Below are positions 23,825-35,400 of a DNA stretch of 64,000 nucleotides, one piece after another. Origin of the DNA: Plutella xylostella (taxonomy: Eukaryota; Arthropoda; Insecta; Lepidoptera; Plutellidae). Below the pieces are notes generated by a model. The model made no database searches. It saw nothing but the letters and a program-made list of their open reading frames with translations, and was not told the origin of the DNA. The position numbers were made by a program, and so were the translations under genes. Location of the stretch: positions 2,358,501 to 2,422,500 of the forward strand of contig NC_063999.1 of the NCBI RefSeq assembly GCF_932276165.1. The letters are read 5' to 3'. Each line of letters begins with the position of its first letter. Position 1 is the first letter of the stretch.

Positions 23825-23987
23825 GATGGCGCCTTTAAGAAAAGTCTCAGATCGACAAATGGACATTTTGTTGGAGTTCGTTGAAAGACATAAAGAGCTT
23901 GCTGTTGGCCGGTACCCTCCCGGCCCACTAGGCATACAATCAGCACGTTGGCTATGGGACAGTGCAGCATTACAAATACCTATATGA
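23825..23987 (+). pseudogene. truncated Myb/SANT-like Harbinger accessory protein
   Basis: Just after a splice-acceptor-like TTTATTTCCAG, an ATG at 23825 opens RKVSDRQMDILLEFVERHKE, then GPLGIQSARWLWD, then stops at 23985-23987. Proteins of this type begin a Myb/SANT or MADF-like DNA-binding domain and accompany PIF/Harbinger transposases. Only about 54 residues remain before divergence and stop, far less than a full domain. The nearby HARBI1 fragment on the opposite strand supports a decayed Harbinger element. Confidence 0.6.
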
Positions 23988-24299
23988 ATTATATTCAATT
24001 GGGTCTGGAGTTACAAAAACTGGTAAAAAATTCTGACGGGCATTCACATGTAAAGTGACAATGTGCAATCATAACATAAAGGTTAAAGTAGAAAAATTAT
24101 TTTAATAATGATTATAGTAAGACTGGTAGAAGCAAAATGTGATAGGAAGTTATGTGATTTAAAATCAAAAATAAAAGCCATTAATATAAATTGAGTTTTT
24201 TATTACAAAATTATACATATACAGCAAAAATCAGCCTATCAGTCAGGTTATTTTAGTTCCTTGACACTTGAATTCACAGCCTTTGGACAAGGTTGGCCC

Positions 24300-24647
24300 T
24301 CATGCGCCCTGCATCTGCATCAGCAGCACCATAAGCCACGTTACCAATATGCTGCACCCGAATGTTACCAGCAGCAGGCAAGTTGTCGTCACTGGTATAT
24401 TGTGTGCATTTGCTATATTGTGTAGTACACAGCAGTCATTTACTATTTTCGCAGCTTTGGTGGGCTCATAGTGAAGCACACGGTGTGCCAGCAAACATCT
24501 CCAGCGTGTTTTAAGGGCCCCAATGCACCGCTCCACAGTATTTCTGACACGGCAATGTAGATCAGTGTAGTGTTCTTCTGGGGATCCTACAGCTGCATAG
24601 AGGATAGGTGTTAACATCCATGGCCGTAGAGCATAACCAGAGTCCCC
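24300..24647 (-). pseudogene. HARBI1-like transposase C-terminal exon
   Basis: After the minus-strand acceptor GGTTTCAG the frame reads GDSGYALRPWMLTPI, then RVRNTVERCIGALKTRWRCL and HRVLHYEPTKAAKIVNDCC-VLHNI. These are signature motifs of the C-terminal half of the PIF/Harbinger DDE nuclease. The upstream catalytic part is absent in the window, so this is an incomplete element. It faces the truncated Myb/SANT frame at 23825, the usual two-gene content of an autonomous Harbinger element. Confidence 0.75.
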
Positions 24648-24701
24648 TGAAACCAATTTTAAAACAACAGTTAGGTACCTATACTTACTGAAAAAAAACA
24701 A

Positions 24702-25684
24702 ATACCTACTGAAATAATTTCCTCCTAACTAATTAGGTACTTACTATTTACTAATTATAGAAGACCAAAAATTTGCAAGATTCACAAAACAAACATCAAA
24801 GAAATATTATTTTGTTCAAGATCATAAGAACAAGAAGACTTCAGCGTTACAATTAAAAAAAAACGTTATTTTCTACATTCTATGGTGACTCTATGGTTTA
24901 AAAGCTACTATTTACTAGTTGCCCAAGACAAGACGGTTGGCCAACCCAAATTAGTACTTATGATTCCAACTATCCGATACAAAATACCAATCTCGGGTTT
25001 CGATAAAATATTCGCATACAAAATTTTAACAAGATGGCGGCCGGTGGGTATTGAAGCCCATACCAACTATGACGTCATTATTCGACCCCAACCGAACATA
25101 CACAATACGAATAGTGTCAAAATTTGCTTTTTGACAGTAAGATCACGGTGAAGAGAGTTATCAACGAGATAGAAAATAACCCCGCTGGTTTCTCATGATT
25201 CTGTTAGTTACAGTCTCAATAACGGATTTGCTGACGACGCGTTTAAGGATTATTACCCTTGTTAACTGGATGAGTCCCACGACGAAAATCTAACAGACCA
25301 TTCATAAATCCAGCATTATGTGTATCATTCACTCATTTCCCTCACACTTCACTCAATATTCTGTCATATTCATTGAAATTTGTTGTCTATGTCTCTGTGA
25401 TTTCAAACAACCTCAAACAACCAAACTTTTTGGTTTTGAGGTTGCCATGGTTACTATTTCTACAGAGGTTGTTTTTTGACATCCGTCATTGAAAATAATA
25501 TTATTACGCCATGCCCTTTGAAAAACAATACAACGAACAAGATGGAGTGTCGGTGCAAAAGAAACTTCTCGGGAAATAACATATCAATTTCTAAGTAAGG
25601 TCTTATTTTAAAATATTTTGTTAGTAGATTTTTTACTTAATTCAATAGTTCTCATTAAGTCATTAGGTTTAACTTCTTGAATCT
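24702..25684. other. no recognisable feature
   Basis: Intergenic. The open frame at 24882-25151 has no recognisable similarity. TA-rich with a few short inverted motifs. Confidence 0.4.
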
Positions 25685-25757
25685 ACCTCTGTGGTCTAGT
25701 GGTAGAAGCTCAGCTTCATCACCCAGGGATCCCGGGTTCGATTTCCAGGTAGGGCCA
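25684..25757 (+). mobile_element. tRNA-like sequence, probable SINE head
   Basis: CTACCTCTGTGGTCTAGTGG with a box-B-like GGGTTCGATTTCC and a partly complementary end AGGTAGGG. It has a tRNA-like acceptor stem, but I could not fold a clean anticodon arm. More likely a SINE head or tRNA relic than a working tRNA. Confidence 0.4.
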
Positions 25758-26200
25758 TCAATTTGTGTTTCTATATTGCGGTTCCAAGTTAGGTTAGGAC
25801 ATTAAATTTAAACTTTTATCTCGGTTTGACATTATATAAAACCCAGACAGTATTTCGCTTAATTTTTTATGTCACACAACATCTGGTTCGTATATTGTTT
25901 ATCAAAGGCTCTGTTCATTTTTCCATCTTGAATCTTGACAGAATGAGTGACAAGTAAACAACCCGTTGCCTGGTTACCGGTCTTAACCAAGTCTTAGCGG
26001 AACCCCACAGCAGCAATCAAGTTTATCACCCGATCAAGGGAGTTAACCCCGTGATTTAGCATGGTGGGACACTCACTAACCTTAACGGTCCAAAATGTAA
26101 CCAAACCGAGGTATTTTTAACCTAACCGAATGGTGTGAAATTAGGCCTAAACCTCGTAATACATATCATAAGCTAGTGTGACCCTCCTGATTTATTCTAA

Positions 26201-26363
26201 GCGTCAATTCACACGTACCACAACCACACCACGTCGCAGCGACAAAATGTGGCACGTGTGAATTGGATTATTCATTGTCAATACAAAATATACGCCCGAC
26301 CACACCGCGTGGTTGTGGTGTGGTTGTGGCTGTGGTGTGGTTGTGGTACGTCTGAATTGACCC
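26201..26363. mobile_element. MITE, TAA-flanked
   Basis: TCAATTCACACGTACCACAA at the left is matched by the inverted right end (TTGTGGTACGTCTGAATTGA), 28 of 29 positions. TAA occurs at both flanks (26198-26200, 26364-26366). Confidence 0.85.
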
Positions 26364-26366
26364 TAA

Positions 26367-27457
26367 TAGTGGGCGGGAAAGCGGGGCTGTTGGGGGTCAC
26401 TCTCTAACTGCCAGTCATCGGTAGGTCGAGTTATTGAAACTGGGACTCTAGTACGGGATTTGTTATTTTTAAAACTAAAAAAGTTTACGTTTTCTCATGT
26501 CATCTGCATACATTATCTATCAAAAGTTTCATGATAGTTTCCGCAAGAGGCGCCACTTAGTATGCGAGAAAACCTAAACTTTTATAGTATTCGCCAAACT
26601 GTCAAACCTGTATACCAGTGTACCTACTAGACCCCCTGGCAGTAAATCGACGAACGAACGAACGAGCATAGAGTCGTGGTTAGCGCTACAGTTGTGTTTA
26701 TCCGAAGCTTCGGAGCGCTGCACAAATCATGCGCTCTATCTCACTGTATAAGTTCTTTCAACGATTTAACTACATAGTGACCCCTCATATTCTAGGAACA
26801 TAGGTAAGTATAAGTATATTATTATTACTAAGTATGTGTAGGAGTGCCGCCACACTGTATCACAAATACCATAAGCTGCGGTCCGGTGAACAGATGCAAT
26901 TTATTTGTTGCTTTACTCTTCTGGGAAAAAATGTGGATAATATGAAGCTGTTTAAAAGACAAGTCTATTTTTGCGTTCATGCGTTTATTCAACGTTTTCC
27001 CGAATAATAAAGTTTCAAACTAACTTCACCGGAATTCGAGCGGTTATTATCCGGTCTGTTACCCTAGAAAATTCACCCTGGGGTGGATTCAGGGAAACGT
27101 ATGTATGTCCGAGAATTAACCGTACCATAGGTATAAAAAAATAAAGCTAATTTATTAGAAATTTCAGATATTAAGATATAACTAAGTAATTAAGTACCTA
27201 AATAGTTATTTTACTCAGTTCTAATGGTAGAATGGGGTAATAAGGCAAGCATAATAAATTGAATATGAATATAATAAAAAGTTGGGTAGGTATCTAGGCA
27301 TAGGCCGCCTCAACTCTAGCAGTGAGCGGAGCGCCTTAGGTCCCGTTGGGGGTGCAGATAAGTCCCAGTTAATAGAACTTTTTTGTTCGTGACAGTTGCT
27401 AGTGCCCATTATGTAGTCAAATAAAAACCATAGTAACAATTTAATATTTACAATAAT
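26367..27457. other. intergenic 3' of AATF
   Basis: The segment 26505-26630 belongs to the repeat seen at 12425 and 1450. The segment 27221-27439 has no coding similarity. No gene recognised between the MITE and AATF. Confidence 0.45.
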
Positions 27458-29397
27458 TTATTTTCCATTCTCCAGATTTGCATTGAGCCCCACATTATTG
27501 TATTCAAATAATTTGCCAAACAAAGAGCTGTACAACTCATTTGTGGCCTCGTCTGTCCACGATGTACATTTCTCGGGAGCCATATAGTTCACCAATTGAT
27601 TATGCACTACATATTTGATCTTTCTTCCCTTAGTAGCTTTTGTATCCACTTTTCGTTTCATTTTACTCCTCATTTGCTGCAAGGCGATCCATTGCCGGCT
27701 CAGCTGCACAGGATCAGATATATCAGCTGACTTGCACTCAATAAGCTCCCGTAATAACTGGTGGTAGAAGTCATTGTCGTCAAATATCTCAGGTATATAT
27801 TCATCTGCCTCTCTCCTGTCTCGAGTGACTGGGTTGATGTCACCGTTCTCAACCTTGTCTTCTTGGTCTTTAGGTTGGTGTTTGTAGCCAACAATATTGT
27901 ATTCTGAGCGCTTCAACTGAGTGCGTCTGATGAGTTTGTTTCTGTCAGACAGGATGTAAGATATCTGTTGCAGGATGGTGTTGGTCGGTGCATTCTTTAA
28001 GTTGGCAGCGGTGGCCACCCTGGTCTTCTCATTCCATTTTTGAATAGTAGAATCCCTGAATGTCTTGAATGCTTTATGACATTTTGATATTTCATTTTCA
28101 TAGTCTTCTAGCTTCCGTTTCTTGGTACTTGATGGGACTTTAGGTTTTGATTTCTTCTCTTCAGCAACTTCATCTTCCTCCGTGTCGCTTGGGATTTCTT
28201 CATCTTCTGTATCACTGGGTATTTCTTCATCACTTTCAGTGGATTTAGCCGTTTCCTGTTTCTGCAATTTGGTATCTGGACCAATGTTTTTTGTTTCAGG
28301 GAAACTTTTTAGTAGCATGCTCTGCAGAGTTAGCATCCTGAAATTATAGAAAAGTATATTTTAATTAAGTTATAGTGTGCAATATTTGTTGCTTAATCTT
28401 TCAGGGGACAAGTGATGAATGCTTAGCTGCTAGCTAACATCATCATCAGCAACTTATAATATTCATAATCATAATAATATGCATAATTGTGTAGGCCTCT
28501 CTCAAAAATAGTTACAAGCAACTCTCATTTTTAGTTAGAAAAACCTTTGACGTCAAACTATTAAGTAACTCACTTGTCAAGAGCAGATGAAACATTAGCT
28601 TTAGTGACATAAGCTTCGTCTGCAAATTGCTGGTTCTTCATTAACTCGGTGTATGTGTCGGGCATCGGCATCTGGTTGGCGGTGTTGATGCAGCGCTGCA
28701 GGTGGATCCTCATCTCCAGTAGACCCTCCCACAGCAGCAGCTGGTTCCGGACACAAGCACCCTTTTTTGCTTCTTCCGAAACATTTTGCTTTTTGAAATG
28801 CTCTATTGGCTCCTCCATTGGCTCTTCCATTTGACTGATGTCGTAACCTTCATTGTCGTCATCATCATCATCTTCTTCTTCGTCTCCAGAACCTTCTTCG
28901 TCGCTAGATTTCTGCATTTGCTTGCGAATATTTGTTATACTGTAATCATCACTTTCACCATCCTCATCTTCATCAGATTCATCAGTAATTTCTTGGTTCT
29001 CAGATGATTGGTCCTCGCCAGAGCTCTCTTGAGAGTTTTCAGTAGATTGTAGGCCATTATTACCTTTTACAGGTGACTGTGTGGAGGTCACTTGGTCACC
29101 TTCGTCTGAATCCTCAATGGAACTTTCCGAGTCTTCTTTCTCGAGGTCTTTTCGGGACACCACTTTACCCTCATATTTTTTACTAATTTCACTCAACAAG
29201 TTTACGTTTCGCTTGTGAAAATCACTAATAACATTGTCGTCATCGCTCTCCGAAGACGAGAAATCTGCACGTGATAAAGTTTTTGGTTTGGTTCCGAAAA
29301 CATGGTCGTCTTCGATGTCAGCCCTTGGTTTAACTGTGAGAGCATCGGCTATTTTATCCGAAAGACTTTTAGTGGACTTTTTTTGCTTGAACTTCAT
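27458..29397 (-). CDS. AATF: AATF / Che-1 (Bfr2, Traube family) nucleolar protein
   Basis: Homolog of apoptosis-antagonizing transcription factor, which in other eukaryotes works in the nucleolus in early 40S ribosome assembly. Two exons: 28574-29397 and 27458-28337 (intron 28338-28573, donor GTGAGT, acceptor CAG). They join in phase 2 to give 567 codons plus stop, close to the human length of about 560. The N-terminal third is Ser/Asp/Glu rich with long acidic runs near residues 90-180. The middle is charged. The C-terminus carries KGRKIKYVVHNQLVNYMAP and ELYSSLFGKLF, the conserved TRAUB domain signature. A further acidic stretch opens exon 2 (residues about 295-335). The start ATG at 29395-29397 is followed by MKFKQKKSTKSLSDKIA. 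The gene lies head-to-head with the BTB gene. Confidence 0.93.
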
Positions 29398-29945
29398 GTT
29401 TCTTGCTTAAATTTCCAGTTAAAATACAAAACAAACTAAAATAACCTCAATTTGCACACCACCACCCACCCATATGCACATTTGTCACTGTCAATTTGAC
29501 ACATGTCAAATTGACAATAAACATTGACTGACACTGACACAGCCAGTATTACAGATAGTAAGACGGGCAGTGGAATAAAACACAAGATCTCATCTGTGAA
29601 GTAAAAGCACCTAATATTAAAAAAATATAAAATCAAAATCAATCAAAATACAACAAACACAGAGACAACAAAGAAATTTAAGAAATCAAAGAGAAATTTG
29701 TAAATAGGAACTTTTATGGGTATGAAATAATACTTAAATAGTTAACATAAAACATATTAATAAATGAATCTTTGTCTTCTTTTACCTATAACCAACGTAA
29801 ACGCAATACTTACCAACAAACTTAGAAATAAAACGCAGAGGTAAGTAGCAAACATTTTGTCCTATTGTATTAATTATAATAGGTACCTAACTTATTTATT
29901 TGTACTACAACTAGCTACTAGTTAATCCTCTCCCTCACAGTAAAA
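29398..29945. promoter_or_regulatory. AATF/BTB divergent intergenic region
   Basis: 548 bases separate two opposite start codons, so a shared or back-to-back promoter is expected. On the plus strand a donor-like AGAG-GTAAGT at 29841 and an acceptor CTCTCCCTCACAG ending at 29940 would define a 100-bp intron in the 5' UTR of the BTB gene. No TATA box is evident. Confidence 0.5.
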
Positions 29946-30830
29946 ATGTATGTAGTTACAGTCGAACATTCACATTTCAGCATGGAAGTCAAAGATTTGG
30001 TCCAGTGCGGCAACTTACTTCAACTGAAACTCGGCATAACAAACTACAACACACCATTCGCTACAAGAACGAGCCAGGAATATGTGATCAGCGGCTCTGC
30101 AGTACTCCAGGTGAAGGCAATAGCCGCCCAGGTCAACAACGGCCACACTAATGTCTACAACAACCTCATCTTCATCAAATTCATGAAGTACCGTCCTGCC
30201 GATGATCTCACATACACTATCAAATTTTCAAGCGCAGAACTAGGCATTACTAATAAGACATTTGTCAGTGACGACGGCACTTGGCATTTGATACATGAAA
30301 ACAAGAGGCAGCAATACAGCTTTGATATTAAAGTGACCATGGACGTTGTACCACGGGCCGGCTCATTCTCGTCTCTTCATGAAGACACAGAGCTGACTGA
30401 TTTTGAGTTAAGAGGCGAAGATGGTTCTGTGCACATTCACCGGGCAGTGTTAGCTGCATCAAGCCCGGTGCTGCGGCGCATGCTCGGTGGCACATGGAGA
30501 GAGACCACCGAGGGCCATGTTGAGGTGCCAGGGACCTCCCGGACCACTCTGCAACACCTCAAGGACTATGTATACCTGTACAAACTGCCAGACAGTACGG
30601 GACTTGAGCAGCTCTTACTTTTAGGTTCGTACTACATGATGCCAGATTTGGAACAGAAATGCGTTGACAAATTGGTGAGCTCTCTAACAGCTGAGAATGC
30701 GTGTGAACTGTTGGAATTTGCAGCAAAACACAAGGTGACTCGGCTGCTCCTGGCTATTCTGGAGTGCATTCAGGGGGGAACAGTTAAGGTACAGGAAATG
30801 CGAGATTACTTTCTGCAGGGGGGTGAGTGA
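29946..30830 (+). CDS. BTB/POZ domain protein (SPOP/TD-POZ-like architecture)
   Basis: A 294-residue protein from one coding exon. Residues 1-135 form a beta-rich N-terminal region that I do not recognise with certainty; it sits where a MATH-like domain would sit in SPOP-type proteins. Residues about 143-245 are a BTB/POZ domain: DFELRGEDGSVHIHRAVLAA with the typical V-H-A-V-L-A-A-S-S-P-V core, then a GSYYMMPDLEQKCVDKL segment. The tail to 294 resembles the start of a BACK-like helical region. BTB proteins of this shape usually act as cullin-3 adaptors, but no substrate can be inferred. An upstream 5' UTR intron (29841-29940) is likely. A polyadenylation signal AATAAA occurs near 31340. The domain is clear; the exact ortholog is not. 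Confidence 0.85.
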   Translation: MYVVTVEHSHFSMEVKDLVQCGNLLQLKLGITNYNTPFATRTSQEYVISGSAVLQVKAIAAQVNNGHTNVYNNLIFIKFMKYRPADDLTYTIKFSSAELGITNKTFVSDDGTWHLIHENKRQQYSFDIKVTMDVVPRAGSFSSLHEDTELTDFELRGEDGSVHIHRAVLAASSPVLRRMLGGTWRETTEGHVEVPGTSRTTLQHLKDYVYLYKLPDSTGLEQLLLLGSYYMMPDLEQKCVDKLVSSLTAENACELLEFAAKHKVTRLLLAILECIQGGTVKVQEMRDYFLQGGE

Positions 30831-32419
30831 GTGAGTGTGTATTATATGAACACTATTGAATAGTGAGCATATTTGTGTTTTATAATCTCATATTACTTAA
30901 CAAAGGCATGTCCTTTCATGTTATTGTGGTTAATCTTTTTTACAATATACAATACTTTGATGTTGTACAACTTGTACATATAAAATTGATATAATCACGG
31001 AATTGACTAGGCTTACTGTAACCCTACTTACCCTAGTCGATTGAATTTAATGTATAAGGACCTGTTAATTTTATATATGATGAAGTCTGAAAATGTATTT
31101 TGAATTGGTAGGTATACTTACCATATCTTGTGAATCTCTGAATTGTACCTAATTATAGATAGGTACTTACAAAACAATTTAGCAGTTTAATCAATCAGTG
31201 AAACACACCTTATTTTTTAATCACCGCAGGGGACCTTATGAACTTATGGGGTAGAGTAAAAAGGCCTGTCTGATTTCACTTGAAAAATTATTTCAGATTC
31301 TTATTTGATTCCAATACAATTTTATTGAATTTATGCCAATAAAATATTTTATACCAGCACTTGACTTTCCCTGTAACCTATTTGTTATGCAAATTCTCAT
31401 CAGAAATCAGTGTGCATAGTAGAATGTGTAGTATCTATGAACTTACTTATTTGACTTAGTATCCTATGTCCCCTGGATGGGGCAGAGGGCGTCCACAGTG
31501 ACTCTCCATCGCAACCTGTCTTGAGCTTCGCGTTTGATTTCACTCCCAAGACTTCCCGATCTTTTTCGCGTCGTCCACTACCGTGCGACGCCAGGTCTGC
31601 TTGGGACGGACACGCTTTCTCTTTCCTTGCGGATTCCAATCCATGGCCTGTTTGGGTATATGGTCAGAATTTCTATGAACTTAGTAGGTACATATTATTC
31701 ATTTTATGAAACTCCAAATAACCAACTCAATTGACTTATAGTAGGTATTTTATTTCAGACGATATTCACGTCATCACATTTTGCAATAAATAGCTTCTTA
31801 AATATTACATAAATTACAGAAGGAACATACATTTGATTGAATCTACACTTTATCTAAGCAGATATTAATAAGTAATAAAATATTGTCAAAAAAAAAGGAA
31901 AATCAACTAGGTACATTTATTACATTTTACAAAAACATTGCCTTTTCTTCTGTGTATTGTGCTGATTGCATAGATTTAGTCAAAATTTTCATGATAGGAA
32001 TAAAAGGAAAATATAAATATTTAGATTAGTATGTACCTACTTGGAATGTTCACCATCGTGCATCGGTCTCATTATAAATTAGCGCCATAATACATGGTAA
32101 GTAAATCATAATTCGTTTTAAAATGACAAAATGGCTAATGAGGTACCAAATAATTATTTTATATTATGGGAGCATAACAGAGCCGTCGAAATTTCTTCGA
32201 CATTTCTTCTCCACCACGATCAATCTGGTAAAGTTTACCATCAACTACATACATAATCAAAACCTTACAAATTGCACATCAGCCCAGCTGCCGCTACACG
32301 GGTAAGTTATCGTAGATAAACGTCAGTATATCTCGATTAGCCATAAAATTAAATACGGTGCATTAAACAAGTCGATAACGAACCCGTGTAGCGGCCGCAG
32401 TATCCTCAACCCTATCTAC
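30831..32419. other. intergenic between BTB gene and NGLY1 3' end
   Basis: Holds the BTB gene 3' UTR (AATAAA near 31340) and a minus-strand LINE tail at 31460-31640. No other gene seen. The frame at 32123-32305 looks like chance. Confidence 0.5.
31460..31640 (-). mobile_element. LINE ORF2 tail fragment
   Basis: Across two frames the minus strand gives RPRQTW...VVDD...KIGKSW...IKREAQDRLRWRVTVDAL followed by CPIQGT, the usual LINE C-terminus. The frame break shows it is dead. Confidence 0.65.
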
Positions 32420-35400
32420 CTAATCCTTGGTCTCCTCGATCACGGCCTGTATCTCCATGGCGGCGGCGTCATCGGTTAGCGCCTGCCGGAACAGCTGCGA
32501 GTGTTGCCAGCCCACGTCGCCGCGCCCGCCCGACAGCGTGGCCGTCAGTGTTGCCAGCCGGCAGGACGTGGTGAATGTTGTGGGGGTGGCTGGAATTTGT
32601 GAATGATTGTTAGTTATAGGTGGTAGGTAGTGGGATGTTAGTTTCAGCCAAAAAATAATACAAATTTTAATAATACAGGCAAATCATTTGTAAAAAATCC
32701 TTAAGGTGTCCATTACTGGTGCCGTTACGTTACTTCATAGTAAAAAGTCACATGACCAACAAAGTTTCAATGAATTATTTTTCGTTAATTTTCAAAATTT
32801 TGTTCAATAATGACCCCCTGAGTCACCCCCTTTTGGCTTAGTCTACTCTTTTTGCCTGTATTATTAAAATTTCATAAAGGTCTTCGCACATTATAACAAC
32901 TCACCGGCGACTCCACTCTATGCTAGACATTGATATTTAAGCCCTGTTTCATATCTTCAAGGTTTAATTTCAAAAAATGACATTTAGTGTACGATGCGTA
33001 GGCGTTGTACACTACTTTATAATCATTTTTGAAATTGTTATAATGTGCGAAGACCTTACTTAAACAGTCGAGCGTCCCGCTAGAACGATACGTCACTTAG
33101 GCCCGGGTCTCCTATTTACTCCGTAGGTCGCGTCAAATGTCACCGCCGTAGGCCGCGTCGCGATGCTCATACATCTACGCGCCAAACGTCGGCGTGTGAG
33201 GGAGACCGCATCAGTACATTTCTATAGTGAGCATCGTGACGCGGCCTACGGCGTGACGCTGGACGCGACCTACGGCGTAAATAGGAGACCAAGGCCTAAG
33301 GTAATGGCGCTGGCGGAACAATCGACTGTTGATGAACCGTCCAGAATCTGTCAATTTAGTAACTAAGATTAAAAAACTGTCTTTACATACCTGTAATCTC
33401 AACGGGAACCGCATCTTCATCACCACATCGAAGCGTCCAGCTCACGGCTCCAGTCTCGTAGAGCTTCGTACTGGCCGAGACCGTCAGTGAACGGATCACG
33501 CCAGTTGAAGTGGAGATCCGCCACGAAACGGACCCTGATGGTGCACCTTCTGGAATGAAATTAAAAAAAAACTTTGGAAAATCTAACTAAATAACACAGC
33601 AAATATGGAGGAACTTCCCTGTGACAGACTAAACAATGGAACATAAAAAACGAAACAAAATTATATTCTGTATTAGCCGGGATAAAGATAAAAAGTTGGT
33701 TGGGAAACTCATGGATCCCACGATATTTTGATTAAAAAGAAAAACGGTGAATGGTGGAAAACCAATAATAAAAAACCACGACTAACCTTCTCTAGCCAAA
33801 TACACCATTTTCCAATCCTTCTCTTCCTTCCTAAACATTTTTTCACAATTAAACACTCCGTTCTGCCAACCGCTGATATCCTTGACCCTGACTCTGTCCA
33901 TATCCACTTCATACTTGTCTTGAGCGGCGAAGTATCTGATGCTGTACTGGGCTGGCTGTTGCAGCTCGAAGACATGGCTTTTGTCGCCAATCTCGGCTCT
34001 TTGCTGCCGCCATTGCACGGATCCGGATATGCGACCTTCGCTCTCGTAGTCTGATGGCTGTCTGGAAAAGATTGAATTTGAAATTTAGGGTTACGCCATT
34101 TTTATTGGTCGATTTTAGCAGGTTTGTTTAATAGGCCCGTTAACTTTAGGTTTTTAACTGACAGGCGACTAAATAATACGTTTTGCGTTTGGTGAAATTC
34201 CACCGTCTATTGTGATCATTGTGGCCTTTGTAAGCGTAGTATAATCTGTCTATTTTGTGTACGATAACGTGTTTATTATAATATAATTTTTATCTTGGAC
34301 TTAGAAGAATCATCATCTCAATGAGCCTTCCTGGTTCAGCCACTACCTATCTAGTTATAATCCTATCTAAAGTCGTCGGTCTCCCAACGTTTTTCAGTTC
34401 TTCTACACACATAGCTTATTATAAACTGATTATTACCTCTCCACCATAAGTTCCACCAGCTCTTTCACAGCCCGTTTGGCGAGGTACTTCCTCCTAGCGG
34501 GGGACAGCTGCTGCTGTCGCTCTTCTCTCAACTTGAAGATCGCGGCCATAAGTTGCTGTTCCGTGCAACGGTTCCGCCGGCGTAATACTTCCTTGTGGTT
34601 GGTTGTGTATCTGAAAGAATAATTTAATAGTCGAAGGAATAGTAATAATCTTTACACAAAAACTTTTGCAAATATAACGTAACTATATACTTCTCGTAGA
34701 TTTTGAGCAATCTTGGAGTGTCTTTTTATTTGAATTAATTTAAAAACTAAGTTATAAAATTAAACATAATGAATGAAATACTTACAAGCAAAAATATATG
34801 ATTTCGTAAATAAACCATGTATTTTGGCCGTAGTTTATTTGTTTAATAAGATTTTTATTAAAAAGACACACAAAGTTTGTTTACCTTTTTCGCCAAATAA
34901 GAATGAATACAGTATACATGTCGCAGGCATCTGGTTTAATCTCCTGTTTGATTGAACCGCTAGCCCGTTCATTGGATTCAATCAAACAGGAGATTCAACC
35001 AGATGCCTACGACATACATATCGTAACTCAGATGAGAATGAATGATTCATGATACTTAAATCAACAGAATTTTAGAATGGATGAACTTAGTTTGATAACA
35101 CCACAGATCAAAGATTTTTAGAATTTAGGTATTTCACGAAATCTATGTCGTAAAGCAAAATATGTCCTTAACGACCCTCTGCGTAACCCCTTTTCAGCTT
35201 ACTACATATATCACTTTATCAACACCCTGTAAAATCCATCCTACCTCCAAGTAACATCCTGTAGGTCATCACAGCTGAATGCGAGGACATAGGACAGTTT
35301 CTTCTTCCAGCCGTGCTCATAAATTAAAGGTGCGTTCACTTTGGCTTCACACGGGTCTACGTGGATCCACTTGTCGGAGTCAAAGTCGAATACCTGCAAT

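Noticed and set aside
28786..29007. Hydrophobic small protein on the plus strand
   Set aside because: Shadow of the acidic region of AATF; acidic codons read backwards look hydrophobic.
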